A stretch of DNA of 64,000 nt from assembly GCF_009727055.1 (NCBI RefSeq), contig NC_052349.1, forward strand, positions 46,816,276-46,880,275, in the 5' to 3' direction. The notes beneath the pieces were generated by a model. It was not told the DNA's origin. It saw nothing but the letters and a program-made list of their open reading frames with translations, and made no database searches. A program made the position numbers and the translations under genes. Origin of the DNA: Benincasa hispida (Eukaryota > Streptophyta > Magnoliopsida > Cucurbitales > Cucurbitaceae). Numbering within the stretch: the first letter of the stretch is position 1; every line of letters starts with the position of its first letter. This document shows positions 1 to 10,264 of the stretch, piece after piece.

Positions 1-260
1 CGATCTCCGTCAAAGGCTCTAACCAACATAGAACTCGGCCTTCAGTAGAAGGGGTCTACGGGGAGTTTCATCAAAGTGGATTTCAACATTATTTTCAGGG
101 ATGATCCATTATCAACAAGAACCCTGGCTAGAAGGTGATCCTTACACTTCACCGATATGTGCAAAGCCTTCGTGTGCCCTATACCTTTTAGGGGGGATCT
201 CTTCATCTGTAAAAGAGATTCAATTCATAGCAGTTATATTCTCCACAATTTCACTAAGTG
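1..260 (-). pseudogene. Ty3/gypsy aspartic protease fragment
   Basis: Read on the minus strand this stretch encodes the retropepsin part of a gypsy polyprotein. The active-site sequence Asp-Asn-Gly-Ser-Ser is encoded at about 99-113, preceded by a conserved block with HTKALHISVKCKD. A stop near 215 and a further stop and frame changes toward position 1 break it, so it is not functional. The rest of pol (RT, RNase H, integrase) would lie to the left, outside the window. It continues the broken gag-pro reading direction of 220-2640. Retropepsins cut the gag-pol polyprotein inside the virus-like particle. The family call is firm; the exact boundaries are not. Confidence 0.75.
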
Positions 261-1106
261 CATTCAATGAAATGTCATGACCCATATGCGCTTGATTCAA
301 GATATCAAGCAGAACCTTGCGTTGTAGTTTAGGGTGCATGTATAATGACAAAATCGATATACGAGTTGAAGTACGATGTAACTGCTCTATTACTTTGTGC
401 TCGCTTTTTTTAATCAACTTCATAAACTCACGCGCTTCTTCTTTGGAGACGACCTCGAAATTTGTCTTCTTTCCAGCTGGTGTGGCTCTTTCTACAAAAA
501 CTTTGCTCAAGTTATTTAGATCATTCTCATTTGTTATCTCTACAGCTTTATCTTATCGTTGACGGGCCTCGCCTTCTTTTGAACTAATTTTCATACTATA
601 TGGTGTATAACATCTCTCACTTCGAGTCATTCCTCTAACTGCTACAAAATTAGTATTTTTTTTAATGAATTGACATTCATACCTCCACAGCACAACCCAA
701 CTGTCCTTGTAAGCAAAAGGACTTAGTATTTCAACAACATTGCCTTTGGCATCTGGATGTAGGGATTGATACTCGACTACTCTTCATAATGAATGATTAA
801 TGGTTCTTGCATAGATGATGCTCCTTTTACAGCTTCTCCCGAAGATGAAGCACCAAAAATCATATCAACCTCGATTTCCTGCATGTCCGCTTGGCTTACC
901 ATTAAAAGTTTTGCATCCATCAATTTCTGTAGTTCTCTTTTGAATTCGACACAATTCTCTATGAAATGTCCATTTATTCCAAGGTGAAGCAAACAACCAT
1001 TTTTACCAATGCATCCCATCTTATCCTCATCATTATTGTCAAATCTCGGCGATATATATCCAACTTCATGAAGAATTAGGAAAAGAGTCTCCATTGCTGT
1101 GGTCAA
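220..1106 (-). pseudogene. Gypsy gag-pro linker, broken
   Basis: Two open segments (220-510, 96 codons; 777-1106, 109 codons) with a degraded gap between them. The 777-1106 part contains a Cys/His-bearing block (HLGINGHFIENCVEFKREL) like the second knuckle-like motif in plant gypsy gag proteins, followed by an acidic linker. The 220-510 part is the helical region just before the protease (KKSEHKVIEQLHRTSTRISI). The order is the same as in intact elements, so this is one ancestral ORF split by stops and frameshifts. No independent function is inferred. Confidence 0.7.
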
Positions 1107-1187
1107 CTAATGAACACTATTTTTGCGACACTACGAAGGTGTATTACCAGCATTTACAATGGGATTTTCATGGTTTGGGAGCGAGTT

Positions 1188-2640
1188 TTAGTTGACATCT
1201 GGTTCTTCTACAATCTTCCTGAATTTTAAACAACTAGCCTTAACTAGACTTTGCACTTTGGCTTTCAAGGGATAAAAATTCTCAGTAGAGTGCCCCACTG
1301 CCCCAGCATGATATTCACACCTTGCACTTGGGTCGTACCACTTAGGATACGGTGGTTGTAAAGGCTCTTGAGGTATAATGGCTATGTGATGATTCTTTAA
1401 CAATTGTGGCAAAAGTTCAGTATATGACATAGGTATAGGATTAAAGCGAGTTTGTTTCCAACTATTCCTTGCATTTCTCTAATTTAACTGAACAAATTGA
1501 TTCTACCCTCCATTTGATGGTTAGGAGTAATTTGTTTATCCAGTAGTTGATGAGGATATATGTGTTACTGCTATTTGGGTCGAGCTCAACTTGTGCACCT
1601 CTCTTTCCTTCTTTTTTGGAGTCGTCATTTTTCTTGATTCTGAAGTGACATCAATAATTATTCCGTTCTTCACCCTAAACTCAATCCTTTCTCCAATTGT
1701 TATGATATCTAAGAAGTTTGTCAAGGCACTCCCAATCATTCAGTCATAGTATGGGGCTTGAAAGGTATTTATGAACATAGCTGTCAATTCTCTGTCGGTC
1801 AAAGGTGGCTGCACTTGTGCGGCCATCTCTCTCCATCGCTGCCCATACTCTTTAAATGTTTCTACCCATACTCTTTAAATGTTTCAACACTATTCTTCTC
1901 CATTCGCTGAAGGTCTAAATGGTCTGATGCCATATCAATATTATATTTGTACTGCTTTAGGAATGAATCAGTGAGATCTTTCCATTTATGCACTTGTGAA
2001 CCATCCAAGTGCATATACCAGTGTGAGGTCGGGCCAACTAAGCTATCTTGGAAACAAATAATCAACAGTTTATGATCATGAGCGTAAACTGACATTTTTC
2101 AACAGTACAGGAGACTTCTTGGACAAGTGGTTCCATTATAATTTCCAAAATCTGGAGTCTTAAACTTAGGTGGGATCACTGCATTTGAGATTAAACATAA
2201 ATGTGTTGCATCAACATCCTGTATATATTTGCACCCTCAATTGCTCATAATCTTTCCTAAAAAAACTCTAGTCTTCTTTTGCTACCCTGATCTTCTGGCA
2301 CTTTCCTACCACCCTTCATAACTAGAGTGGACACGGGGTCATTTGTGTGGACTGCTTGCTGCAAGGTCTGATTAGAATCTTGTGCGGGAGATGATGTAGA
2401 ATTTGACATTCCCACCAGATGTGGGCTTGACATCATTTGGGGAGTAAATCCAGGGGGGTAAGCAGGCATCTCTTCTAGCATCTGATTCATACCACATTCA
2501 ACTTAAGATGAACTTCTGACAAATTATTTTCGTTTTCCAACAGTGACTAATTCTATGATATTTGTCAATTGTTCTTTCAATTCCTCTACATCTTAACGCA
2601 CTGCTTGGACCTGTTCACTAACTTGATCATCCATTATTCT
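1188..2640 (-). pseudogene. Ty3/gypsy gag, broken (Tat/Ogre-like element)
   Basis: Minus-strand remains of a capsid/nucleocapsid protein. From N to C terminus: a start region near 2640; a Pro-rich segment at 2257-2490 (MLEEMPAYPPGFTP); the retrotransposon gag core at 1862-2095 (LVGPTSHWYMHLD, then KDLTDSFLKQYKYN); a segment at 1536-1739; and a Cys/His block at 1188-1430 (CEYHAGAVGHSTENFYPL, where the last cysteine of the usual motif reads as Phe). Gag would assemble the particle that packages the element RNA. At least four frame breaks are present, one caused by the 23-bp duplication at 1842-1887. Confidence 0.75.
1842..1887. repeat. 23-bp tandem duplication inside gag
   Basis: The unit beginning CCCATACTCTTTAAATGTTT occurs at 1842-1864 and again at 1865-1887, with only the last bases differing. 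Because 23 is not a multiple of three, it shifts the gag frame and explains why the gag core ORF stops being readable there. Confidence 0.85.
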
Positions 2641-5068
2641 CGCCTTTCTTCTTGTCCAATAAGGATGATGAAGAGGTGAACTTTGAGCTATTTTTGTAAA
2701 ATTTGAACCCTTTCGTATTTATAAGAGAAATAAATATTGATTTGATTAATTAGAGATAGGGAGGAAGAAAAAGGGAAAGTGCTTGCATTTTAAAAAAAAA
2801 AAAATTTAACGCAAAATGCCAGGCATCCAGGATTGACTCCAATTTTAATGCGAAATTCCTACAAAAATATGATGCAAAATACATGCCCAAAACTATTGAC
2901 TCTAAACTCAAGTGTAGCACCCAAAGCGTCCAAGATATTACCCTATTATCCCTAGAAAATGAGACAACTCTTTGTTGCCAAGTCGCGTGGGTACGATGCC
3001 TTGTCTAAGAGTTGCAGCCTGTGTTGAGAACCGATTTGCCATTTTTGCCATATGCCTTAACTTCTCAGCTCCTTGCTCTATTTGCCCTCTGACGTTGTCA
3101 TAACCGTGCCTCAATATACTATACTCATCCCTTCTTATCGAAAAATCTGCTGACATTTCCTGATACTTTTCCTTCAGCTAAATATAGTCGTCAGTTACAA
3201 CCTCTTGTGCATTGCGGCATATCAACAATTCGTGTTCAAATCTTGTAACAGCTTCCTGAAGAAGCACGTTTTTACATTTCGCCTCAGTGAGTTTGGATTT
3301 GTACTCTTTGGCTGAATTATGTAGATTCTCAATTTCTGCAATGATTCTTTGGGATGATATTGCCTGCTCATCTAAGGCACTCTAGAACTTCGCAGCAACT
3401 TTAATCATCTTCTCTAACTCTTGTTTTAATTATTTGATGCACTCCTTTTGTGTTTCTACCTCATTGTGCAAGGAAGCAATATCTCTTAGTTTCTACCTCA
3501 TTGTGCAAGGAAGCGATATCTCTTAGTGAGCTAATTCGTACGATAAGTTTCATTCATCCTTGTAACAAAATCAAGGGAAAATAGGTGAAATATCTTTTTT
3601 TTTTTTTTTCATTTGAATCGCTTCGACGTTCAAAGAATCTTTTTCCTTTTCAACTCTGATTGCATTTGGAGACATCATTTTGCCTCCTCCAATTGCCTCT
3701 GGGCACTAGTAGCTTGTTGAACCCATATTTTAACCACTTCTCTCAAACCTCATTTTCTGTTTCTAAGACTTGATTCATCTTCTTTAACTGCCCAAAATCC
3801 TTTTCTCAATTGTTAAGACCCGTCGTAAAAATTCTGCTTGGATCCAATGTCTATGCAATAAAATTTTCAATCTAGTACAAACTTGTAGTTCCTTCACAAT
3901 GTCATAGAATCTTCATTATTCTATCCATGCTTCAACTGCTTCCTGCACCTAGGCAACTATCATGTCAACCTCATACGAGAAGTCCTAATCCTCCAACCCA
4001 TAAACCACTGGTGCAAATTGCTTTGACCATGTTTGGTGCAATACTAATAGAGGAGAGTAAGCGATCCCTCCCCATAAACCTAATAACAGAACAAATGGTA
4101 GTTGTAAACATCGTACGTCAAACGGCTCGTGGGAACCTAGGTGCTCTCCATGCTACTCCTTCCAACGTCACGTGACCTAGGAATTGCATCCAATCTACAA
4201 GATCCGGAGTATTTGGATTCCAGAGCACATCATTAAAGTTTCTGATGGTGTTCCTCATACTGTTCCAAGGGCTACTAAATTTTATATGAGGATACCCAAA
4301 CTCAACTGAATACTTTGACTTGAAATCTATATAAAAAGCATTGGAGCACAACCGAAGAACTTTCCTTTACCTTGAACTCGACAATAACTTGGCGATCTAA
4401 ACGTTTCTACTAGGATTGGGATGACAAGATTTACCCCTCGATCTATTCCAACAAAAAGTTTAACAACTTCTGCTTCTACAAACCTCTTGATTCTTGGTAA
4501 GATGACTGTATCGTAAATACATAGTGCCAAAAGAGACAGACCATTCCTCTGTGGAAAACTCTCACGTGCAAGACTAATTAAGTAGTAGATGAGGACACAG
4601 TTCCTTCCCTCTTTGGCCTTCATCTACTTTTTCATATCAGATGCATGAACGTCACCCAGAAACTTGGATAATGACCTTTGTAGAGTCAATTTTCAACCAG
4701 ACATATATACCTTACTTCCGATGTAAGGTGGTATGTTGATCAAAGTTTGATACTCTTTCATAGTAGGAGTTAAGTCAAACATGTTGAATGTGAAGCACTT
4801 CAGTATAGGATTCTAGAAGTGTAGCAAAGCATGCAATATTGATGTACTAATGTTTGCATACATGAGATCAACTATGTTTTCGTATACTTTTGCAAACTCC
4901 CCTCTGTGCTTTGAGGTTAGGTTTTCCCATAAAACCTTTAAATCGTCTAGGTTCTTGTCGATAAACTCTATCTAACATGTCTGTAGGAGTGGAACTTCCA
5001 TCTTCTTGGGCCAAATTATCTTCGATTCTAGTTGAAGATGCTCTGACCACTGCGATACACTTTCCCAT
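2640..5068 (-). pseudogene. DUF7745-type ORF with C-terminal coiled coil, upstream of gag
   Basis: A second ORF precedes gag on the minus strand. Its N terminus (4868-5068) carries LDRVYRQEPRRFKGFMGK and RGVCKSIRKHS. The middle (4118-4623) carries LALCIYDTVILPRIKRFVEA and, further on, KFFGCAPMLFI, which I recognise as the plant DUF7745 family that accompanies some gypsy elements and is often annotated as girdin-like in cucurbits. The C-terminal part (about 2938-3700) is heptad-like and ends in RHMAKMANRFSTQAATLRQG. The domain's function is unknown. Several frameshifts, including one from the 37-bp duplication at 3453-3526, make it a pseudogene. Captured host gene or genuine element ORF are both possible; its fixed place before gag favours an element ORF. 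Confidence 0.65.
3453..3526. repeat. 37-bp tandem duplication in the coiled-coil region
   Basis: Two copies of a 37-bp unit (3453-3489 and 3490-3526) differ at one base (A/G). The near identity points to a recent event. The length shifts the reading frame of the DUF7745/coiled-coil ORF. Confidence 0.9.
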
Positions 5069-5772
5069 GAGTCTTCATTAGGTTAATTTGAGAAAATACC
5101 CCGGGCGCCTGAGTGTCTACCATCCTAAGACCAGGTGTAAATAAAGATGAGTCTATATGTAAATGCATGATGTGAGAAAGAAACAAACAAATAAATGTGA
5201 ATGTTCAAACAGGCTAGTGAGGTTGATACTAACACCGTTGTTGACACAGGTCCCCAAAATGCTGTATAGTCATACTTGATCACATAACCAAATTGAGCGA
5301 GAACTTTTCATGTGCCTGCATGGAGGCATAAGCTCCTCGAAGGTCAACACTACTATATTCTCAAATCTACACCTGATAGGTATAGCCCGGGTAGGGGGCT
5401 TGGGATAGTGTGTGAAGTAAGATAATAGATTAAGTAATGTCACCATACAAGGCTCCAAGCAAAGTGAGGTTTGTTCTAAGATCCTATATGAAAAAGGCGA
5501 AATTAGTCAATTTCATGCGTGACATAATGACAAAATTGAGTGAGGATTTTTTCGTGTGCCTGCACGGGAGCATAAGCTCCTCGAAGGTCAACACTACTTT
5601 GTCCTCGATTCTAATCCTAGTAGGTAAAGCCCGGGTATGAGGCTTATGAATGTGTGTGCCAAAATAAAATACTCAAGAAATATACACAATAAATTAAAAC
5701 AAAATTAAAGATGAAATTAATTCAAGACAAAGAAAGGAAAAAAAATGGCCACCCTCGAGGTTGAACCTCAAG
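5069..5772 (-). other. Untranslated leader of the Tat/Ogre-like element
   Basis: Non-coding stretch between the PBS (5773-5790) and the first ORF of the minus-strand gypsy element. It contains a divergent direct repeat: about 5271-5425 and 5510-5660 share the core AGCTCCTCGAAGGTCAACAC and the downstream block AGCCCGGGTA, with a period near 240 bp. Short ORFs here (5270-5458, 5437-5640) lie in the repeat and have no recognisable product. Confidence 0.6.
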
Positions 5773-5790
5773 TGCTCAGCGGAGTTGCCA
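5773..5790 (-). other. Primer binding site, tRNA-Arg type, of the minus-strand gypsy element
   Basis: On the minus strand this reads TGGCAACTCCGCTGAGCA, a near match to the TGGCGACTCCGCTGGGGA site used by plant Tat/Ogre elements. It lies three bases beyond the LTR end at 5794 and upstream of the DUF7745 and gag ORFs, as expected for the minus-strand PBS. The mismatches fit C-to-T type decay. Confidence 0.65.
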
Positions 5791-5793
5791 AGC

Positions 5794-7651
5794 TGTCGCC
5801 ACGTGCCTGAGACAATGCGGAGTGACTGATGTCCTTAAAAAGAGTTAATTTTAAAAGAAAATAAAAAGGATTCGACACCAATCATTTTTACGGTGTGATT
5901 GGACACCGAATAAAATAAATATTTTTAAATAAAATTCAATAAAAATGGTCTGCAAAAAACTATAGTTGAGTTTGGGAGTCATTTGTGTATGGGGAAGGTG
6001 TTAGCACTCCACAATACCTGTTTAAAAAACAGTGGCCAAAATTCAAATATTGAATTGAAGATATACTTTAAAATTATCTTTTGGAAAGAAAAAAAAAGTT
6101 TTAAAATAAATATCTTATTTTACCCCTCATTACTCTAATATTTGAAGTAATGACCCCATAAAATAAGTGGAAGAAATTCCTTCAATTTGACTATATTAAA
6201 ATTGAGGAAAAATTCCTCACCTAAAGAATGTGAGAAATTGTAACAATTTCTCAAAATCCGTCATAGGAATAGCCTTTTAATAAATGAATTTTTTAAAGAA
6301 AATATTAGTTAAAGTCATTTTCTCTTGAGATAAAATCTCGGACTCCCAAAGATGTGATCCCTCACCTCAAGAATTCTAGAAAATCGGACTCCCAAATTTT
6401 CTAGATTCCATCGTAGGAATTTTTTTAAGAAAAAAGACGTAGTCTTAAAGAAAATAAATTATTAGAAAACCTTTTGAAGTAATATCCTAATTTTTAAATG
6501 TAAACATGCGAAGAATGCAACTTTAAAAAAAATAGACGACTTAAAAAGAGTTTTAGAAAAGATTTTATAAACTTAGATAAATTTAAATAAGAAATAACTT
6601 AAGAAACATGATAATAAATTGAGTAAATATAAAATAACATATTAAGATTTTAACAAAAAGGAAACATATTGGAGATCAATCCCGGACTCCTAAAGAATCG
6701 ATTTTTCACCTCAAGAATTCTAGAAACTTGGACTCCCAAATTTCGTAGATTCCATCATCGGAAAGTTTAGAAAACAAAAAAAAATTAAAAAAAAATCTTG
6801 GATTTTTTTTTTTTTTTTATAAGAAAAGAGACTTAAACTCATTTAGTAATATTCAAAAGGAGTTACAAAATTCAAGTAACTATTGTCAAAAATATCAAGT
6901 TACCCATAAAAGAGAATAAAAAATATGCAAAAAAAAAAAAAAGGCTAATGACATAATAAACAACGCCATAATTAAGATAAATTAAGTAAATCAATCAAAA
7001 TACTAATCAGAAAGATAAACATAACGCTTTCATGATAGAAAAGCAAAAATACAAATAGAACAGAAAATAAATAAATATAACAAATATAACAAATATAACA
7101 AATAACCTAAATTTAACACTAAACTAAAACAAAATAGTAAAGAAATTTAAAAAAAACAAAAAAAAAACAAAAAGAAAATACATGGAATGTGGACTTGTAG
7201 CCCACTGGAAAATGCGTCAGTGGCCACTGACGCGATGCATGCTTTTATATACATATATGAATATATAAGATTTTATTATATATATATATTATCTAAATTA
7301 TCACTTTTTCCATTTATTTTGTTTTACTACTTTCTTCTCTCCCAATCCCAACTCAATTTTTCAATATTCCACTCCAACAAGTTAGCTAAAGTTTCTTTTA
7401 ACAAAGCAATAGTACAAAGATTCACTCTTAGATATGTTATATGTAATTTTTCTTTTTTTCTTAACATCATCTCTTTTCTACTATACCTAATTATTTCTTC
7501 TTTTTTTTTTTTAATAAAAGAAAAAACAGATTCAAAGGAACTCTAATAGACAACCTAAGGAAAGAGATGAATGAAAAATGTAAATGAATGAATAAATTGA
7601 AAATAAAATAAACAATAACAATAGATTCACAGATAATATGTATAAGTTAGA
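5794..7651 (-). mobile_element. 5' LTR of Tat/Ogre-like element, PBS-proximal part
   Basis: This lies directly beyond the PBS and has no coding content. It carries the block at about 5965-6020 (GAGTTTGGGAGTCATTTGTG, then GGGGAAGGTGTTAGCACTCC) that recurs in plant gypsy LTRs, as remembered. At 6215-6265, 6340-6420 and 6684-6770 a phrase built on CTCACCTCAAGAATTCTAGA and GGACTCCCAAATTT repeats in degenerate form. The tail is AT-rich. The LTR is interrupted at 7651 by the chromovirus-like element and resumes at 14258; total length is about 2.9 kb. An ORF at 7187-7546 is AT-rich noise. Confidence 0.55.
7214..7233. repeat. Perfect 20-bp palindrome in LTR
   Basis: GCGTCAGTGGCCACTGACGC is identical to its own reverse complement and is followed by GATGCATGC. 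It stands out by its GC content in an otherwise very AT-rich stretch. Its role is unknown. Confidence 0.9.
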
Positions 7652-7941
7652 TATCACACCCCCTCCTAGATTTTGACTTTCATCTAAGAGGAGGCATTAT
7701 GTCAACAGATGTCACTCTTTCATGACAACCATTGACCACTCTTTACTAGTTTCATTTTAAAAATACTTAATACTGCAGCGGAAAACTTAATGGAATAAAT
7801 GAAAGCACATACTTTGTTTAGGAAACCAGCTTACAAATTTTTAAATTATATTTACAAATGTTGCCCCATTCCGACTACAACACTCTTTTAGTACTATTTC
7901 TAACGTGGGCTCAGGAGGCGGGCTCGAGGCAGGGTGTGACA
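7652..7941 (+). mobile_element. LTR-like unit before the PBS
   Basis: It ends in GGGTGTGACA three bases before a tRNA-Met PBS, as a 5' LTR should. The last roughly 38 bases match the end of the LTR at 14257 (GGCTCAGGAG, then TCGAGG and GGTGTGACA). The remaining 250 bases do not resemble that LTR by eye, so this is either a short LTR of another subfamily or a recombinant. No coding capacity. Confidence 0.45.
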
Positions 7942-7944
7942 ACT

Positions 7945-7956
7945 TGGTATCAGAGC
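7945..7956 (+). other. Primer binding site, initiator tRNA-Met type
   Basis: TGGTATCAGAGC is the classic plant PBS complementary to the 3' end of initiator tRNA-Met. It directly follows the TGACA end of the LTR-like unit. A decayed second copy (TAGTATCAAAGCATAAGTTT) lies about 105 bp downstream at 8050. Confidence 0.85.
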
Positions 7957-8513
7957 ATAAGTTTCTAGGAAAATTGAAGAGTTAGCCTAGTATTAGAGAA
8001 AAGGTTTACATAAAGCCTGGGAAAATGTTAGATTGAGTTGATACTAGTTTAGTATCAAAGCATAAGTTTCTTGAAAACCGGAAGGTTGAGTTTAGAAAAC
8101 CCGAGGTTTAAGCTCAGTAAAACCAGAGGGAAGTGTGGTAGGGTAAAGGTTTAAAGAGAAACCTAGAAATTAGTCAAAGTGAGACTAAGAGGAATAGCGG
8201 AAGTAGTAGAACCTAGCAAGCAACCGGAGTTGGAACTCATAATGCTACCTGAAAATCTACCGAGGAAGGTAAGTATGAATTTAAGTTATTCTCATTTAGA
8301 GTTTGAGATTGAAAATCTATTGTAGATAGTTTGGTTCGACGACTAGCTAAGAAGTAGCTAGGAAAGGTATCATTGGACAAACTAAGAAGTTAATATACGA
8401 GTAGCGCAGTGGAAGCTTGGTAATAGACAAGGTTATAAGAGTTTGCAACAGAGGTTGTTGTGAAACCTTAAACCAGAGTAAGTTCGAGTAAATTTTGAGG
8501 ATAAATTTTCTAA
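7957..8513 (+). other. Residual internal region of the chromovirus-like element
   Basis: About 0.55 kb of non-coding DNA between PBS and downstream LTR. It starts with a duplicated PBS-like segment and a small perfect hairpin (arms 8038-8046 and 8050-8058). It ends at about 8480-8513 with a phrase like the pol end of plant chromoviruses (TTTTGAGGATAAATTTTCTA) just before the LTR start TGTGAAACCC. No gag or pol domain is present. Confidence 0.5.
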
Positions 8514-10264
8514 TGTGAAACCCAGATTTCCATTTTCCCTATTTAAGTAGGTAATTAAGGGAATTAACTAAGTATGAGTTCAATCCCATGATGAAGAAAA
8601 GGAAGCTTCTAAGTGTTGAATAGATTTTCCTTGAGTAGTTTGGAGATAAGCCTCTACTAGTGGAATTTGGCTTAGTGTGAAGTCAAAAGGAACCACGAGT
8701 TTCATGTTAACGCATGAGATGAGGCTGAGTTAGTAGAGGTTTAAAAGAGATTAAGCCAAAGGCAACCATGCGTTTGTGAGGTAGGATGCAAGTTGGCCAA
8801 AGCATTGGCAAGAGACGTTGCCAAGAGTTGCTTATGCGTTGAGGCTGCGTGAGTGAGAGTGGAGAGAACTAGAGATGCTTGAGTGCAAGGCGCTGGGCGG
8901 ATGATCGTATAGCTACGGGCAATACGCAAGACGATCGTGTAGCTGTGTGTGGCGCTAAATGAGAGTGAGATGTTTACTAAACGATTGAGCAACACAATGG
9001 GGCGTCAGTGCTATGTGATGGATGTAGGCACTAGACGATTGGTTACAACGAGAGACAATGAGAGGGTTGAATGTTAAGCGACAGTGAGAGATTCATTAGA
9101 CGATGGAACTAAGCAATGATGTGCAGGAGCTTCATGATGGTCTAAATGATGGAGTGGTGTTGAGGCTTACGTTACGTAAGGCTGATGAGCTCACTCGGAC
9201 AAATGGTTGTACCGAGAGATGGTTAGACTTGAGTTAGTAGGAGCTGGATGAATTAAGTTTTATGTAAAGGAAGTCTTATGCATGAGGAAGACAACTCAAG
9301 TAGGTGTGTGGCATAAGAGTAGGTGAATGGCATGGAAGTAGGTGATGGAAAAGCATGGTGCAAACCCTTCAAGAGTATGAGGTGTCATGCATTGGAAGAC
9401 TTAAGAGATGAGAAGGATCATTTCTTTTAGCCTATAAATACCACCACAAGAGATCTCTTCAGTATATAAATCGAAATCCTCTTGAATTATAATAAGAAGA
9501 GTGTTTAAGAGCAGTTTCAGAGATAACCATGCATTGATTATGAAGTTCCAAGAGGAGGAGATGTTGTTGGACAGTGAAGTTTGGAAGTAACATCAACTTG
9601 GGAAGAGAATTTCTCCCACAATACTCATGTTTTTGGAGTGATTCTAAAGCCACCTAAAAGCTCTAAGAGTCTAGTTTTCAAGGTAGGGATTCCAGAGAAG
9701 AAGCTCCAAGGAATCGGGCTGGAGAGTGAAGAAAAGACAGAAGGGTCGAGCTGTAGGATAAGCTTGGGCCAGTCTTGATGTTTTGATGATTCCGACCAAA
9801 TCACGAGAATTTCTGAGCTAAGATTTTAAGCTAATCTTCCTAAGACATTTGAGAGCTAAGATTTTAATCTAAGTATCTCGAGATAAGGCTTAGAACTATG
9901 AGTAATCGGAGCTTTAATTTAAAAATGTGGAATTTAGGGTTCAAAAGAGGAGCCCGAGAAGACCAAGGAATTTCTAGAGAGGTTCCTACCTTACCAAGGT
10001 GAGTGGTACTTTTCTTTAAGTCTTAAAGCATATCTTTTAGAATAAAGTGTATATGCTCATGTTATGAATGAGTAATTAGCATGAGAATGAGATTATATGA
10101 TCGGGATGGTTAGGAGGTCAATAGACCTAGTTCCTGAGCCCTAAATGGAACCTCAAAAGATGGTCATGGGACCGATAGGTCTAGTTCCTAAGCTTGTGGG
10201 AGGAACCTCGTATGGGATGGTCAGAGGGCCGGCAGGTCTAGCTTCTGAGCCCATGAGCGGGTAG
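8514..10264 (+). mobile_element. Chromovirus-like 3' LTR, left part
   Basis: Starts TGTGAAACCC. A TATA box (TATAAATA, 9433-9440) sits after about 0.9 kb of U3-like sequence and is followed by a transcribed-type leader. At 10105-10262 a 54-57 bp unit with GATGGT, then GGTCTAGTTCCTGAGC, repeats three times. The LTR is cut at 10264 by an Athila solo LTR and resumes at 13714. Short ORFs at 8741-8995 and 9459-9778 are not credible genes. Confidence 0.6.
10105..10262 (+). repeat. Three degenerate 54-57 bp tandem units in LTR
   Basis: Units start with GATGGT at 10105, 10159 and 10216. Each contains a variant of AGGTCTAGTTCCTGAGC, and the first two also contain GGAACCTC; the third ends at the Athila insertion point. 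Confidence 0.75.

Noticed and set aside
7187..7546. 119-codon ORF with a hydrophobic C terminus
   Set aside because: Lies in AT-rich LTR DNA, starts at the palindrome, no recognisable domain.
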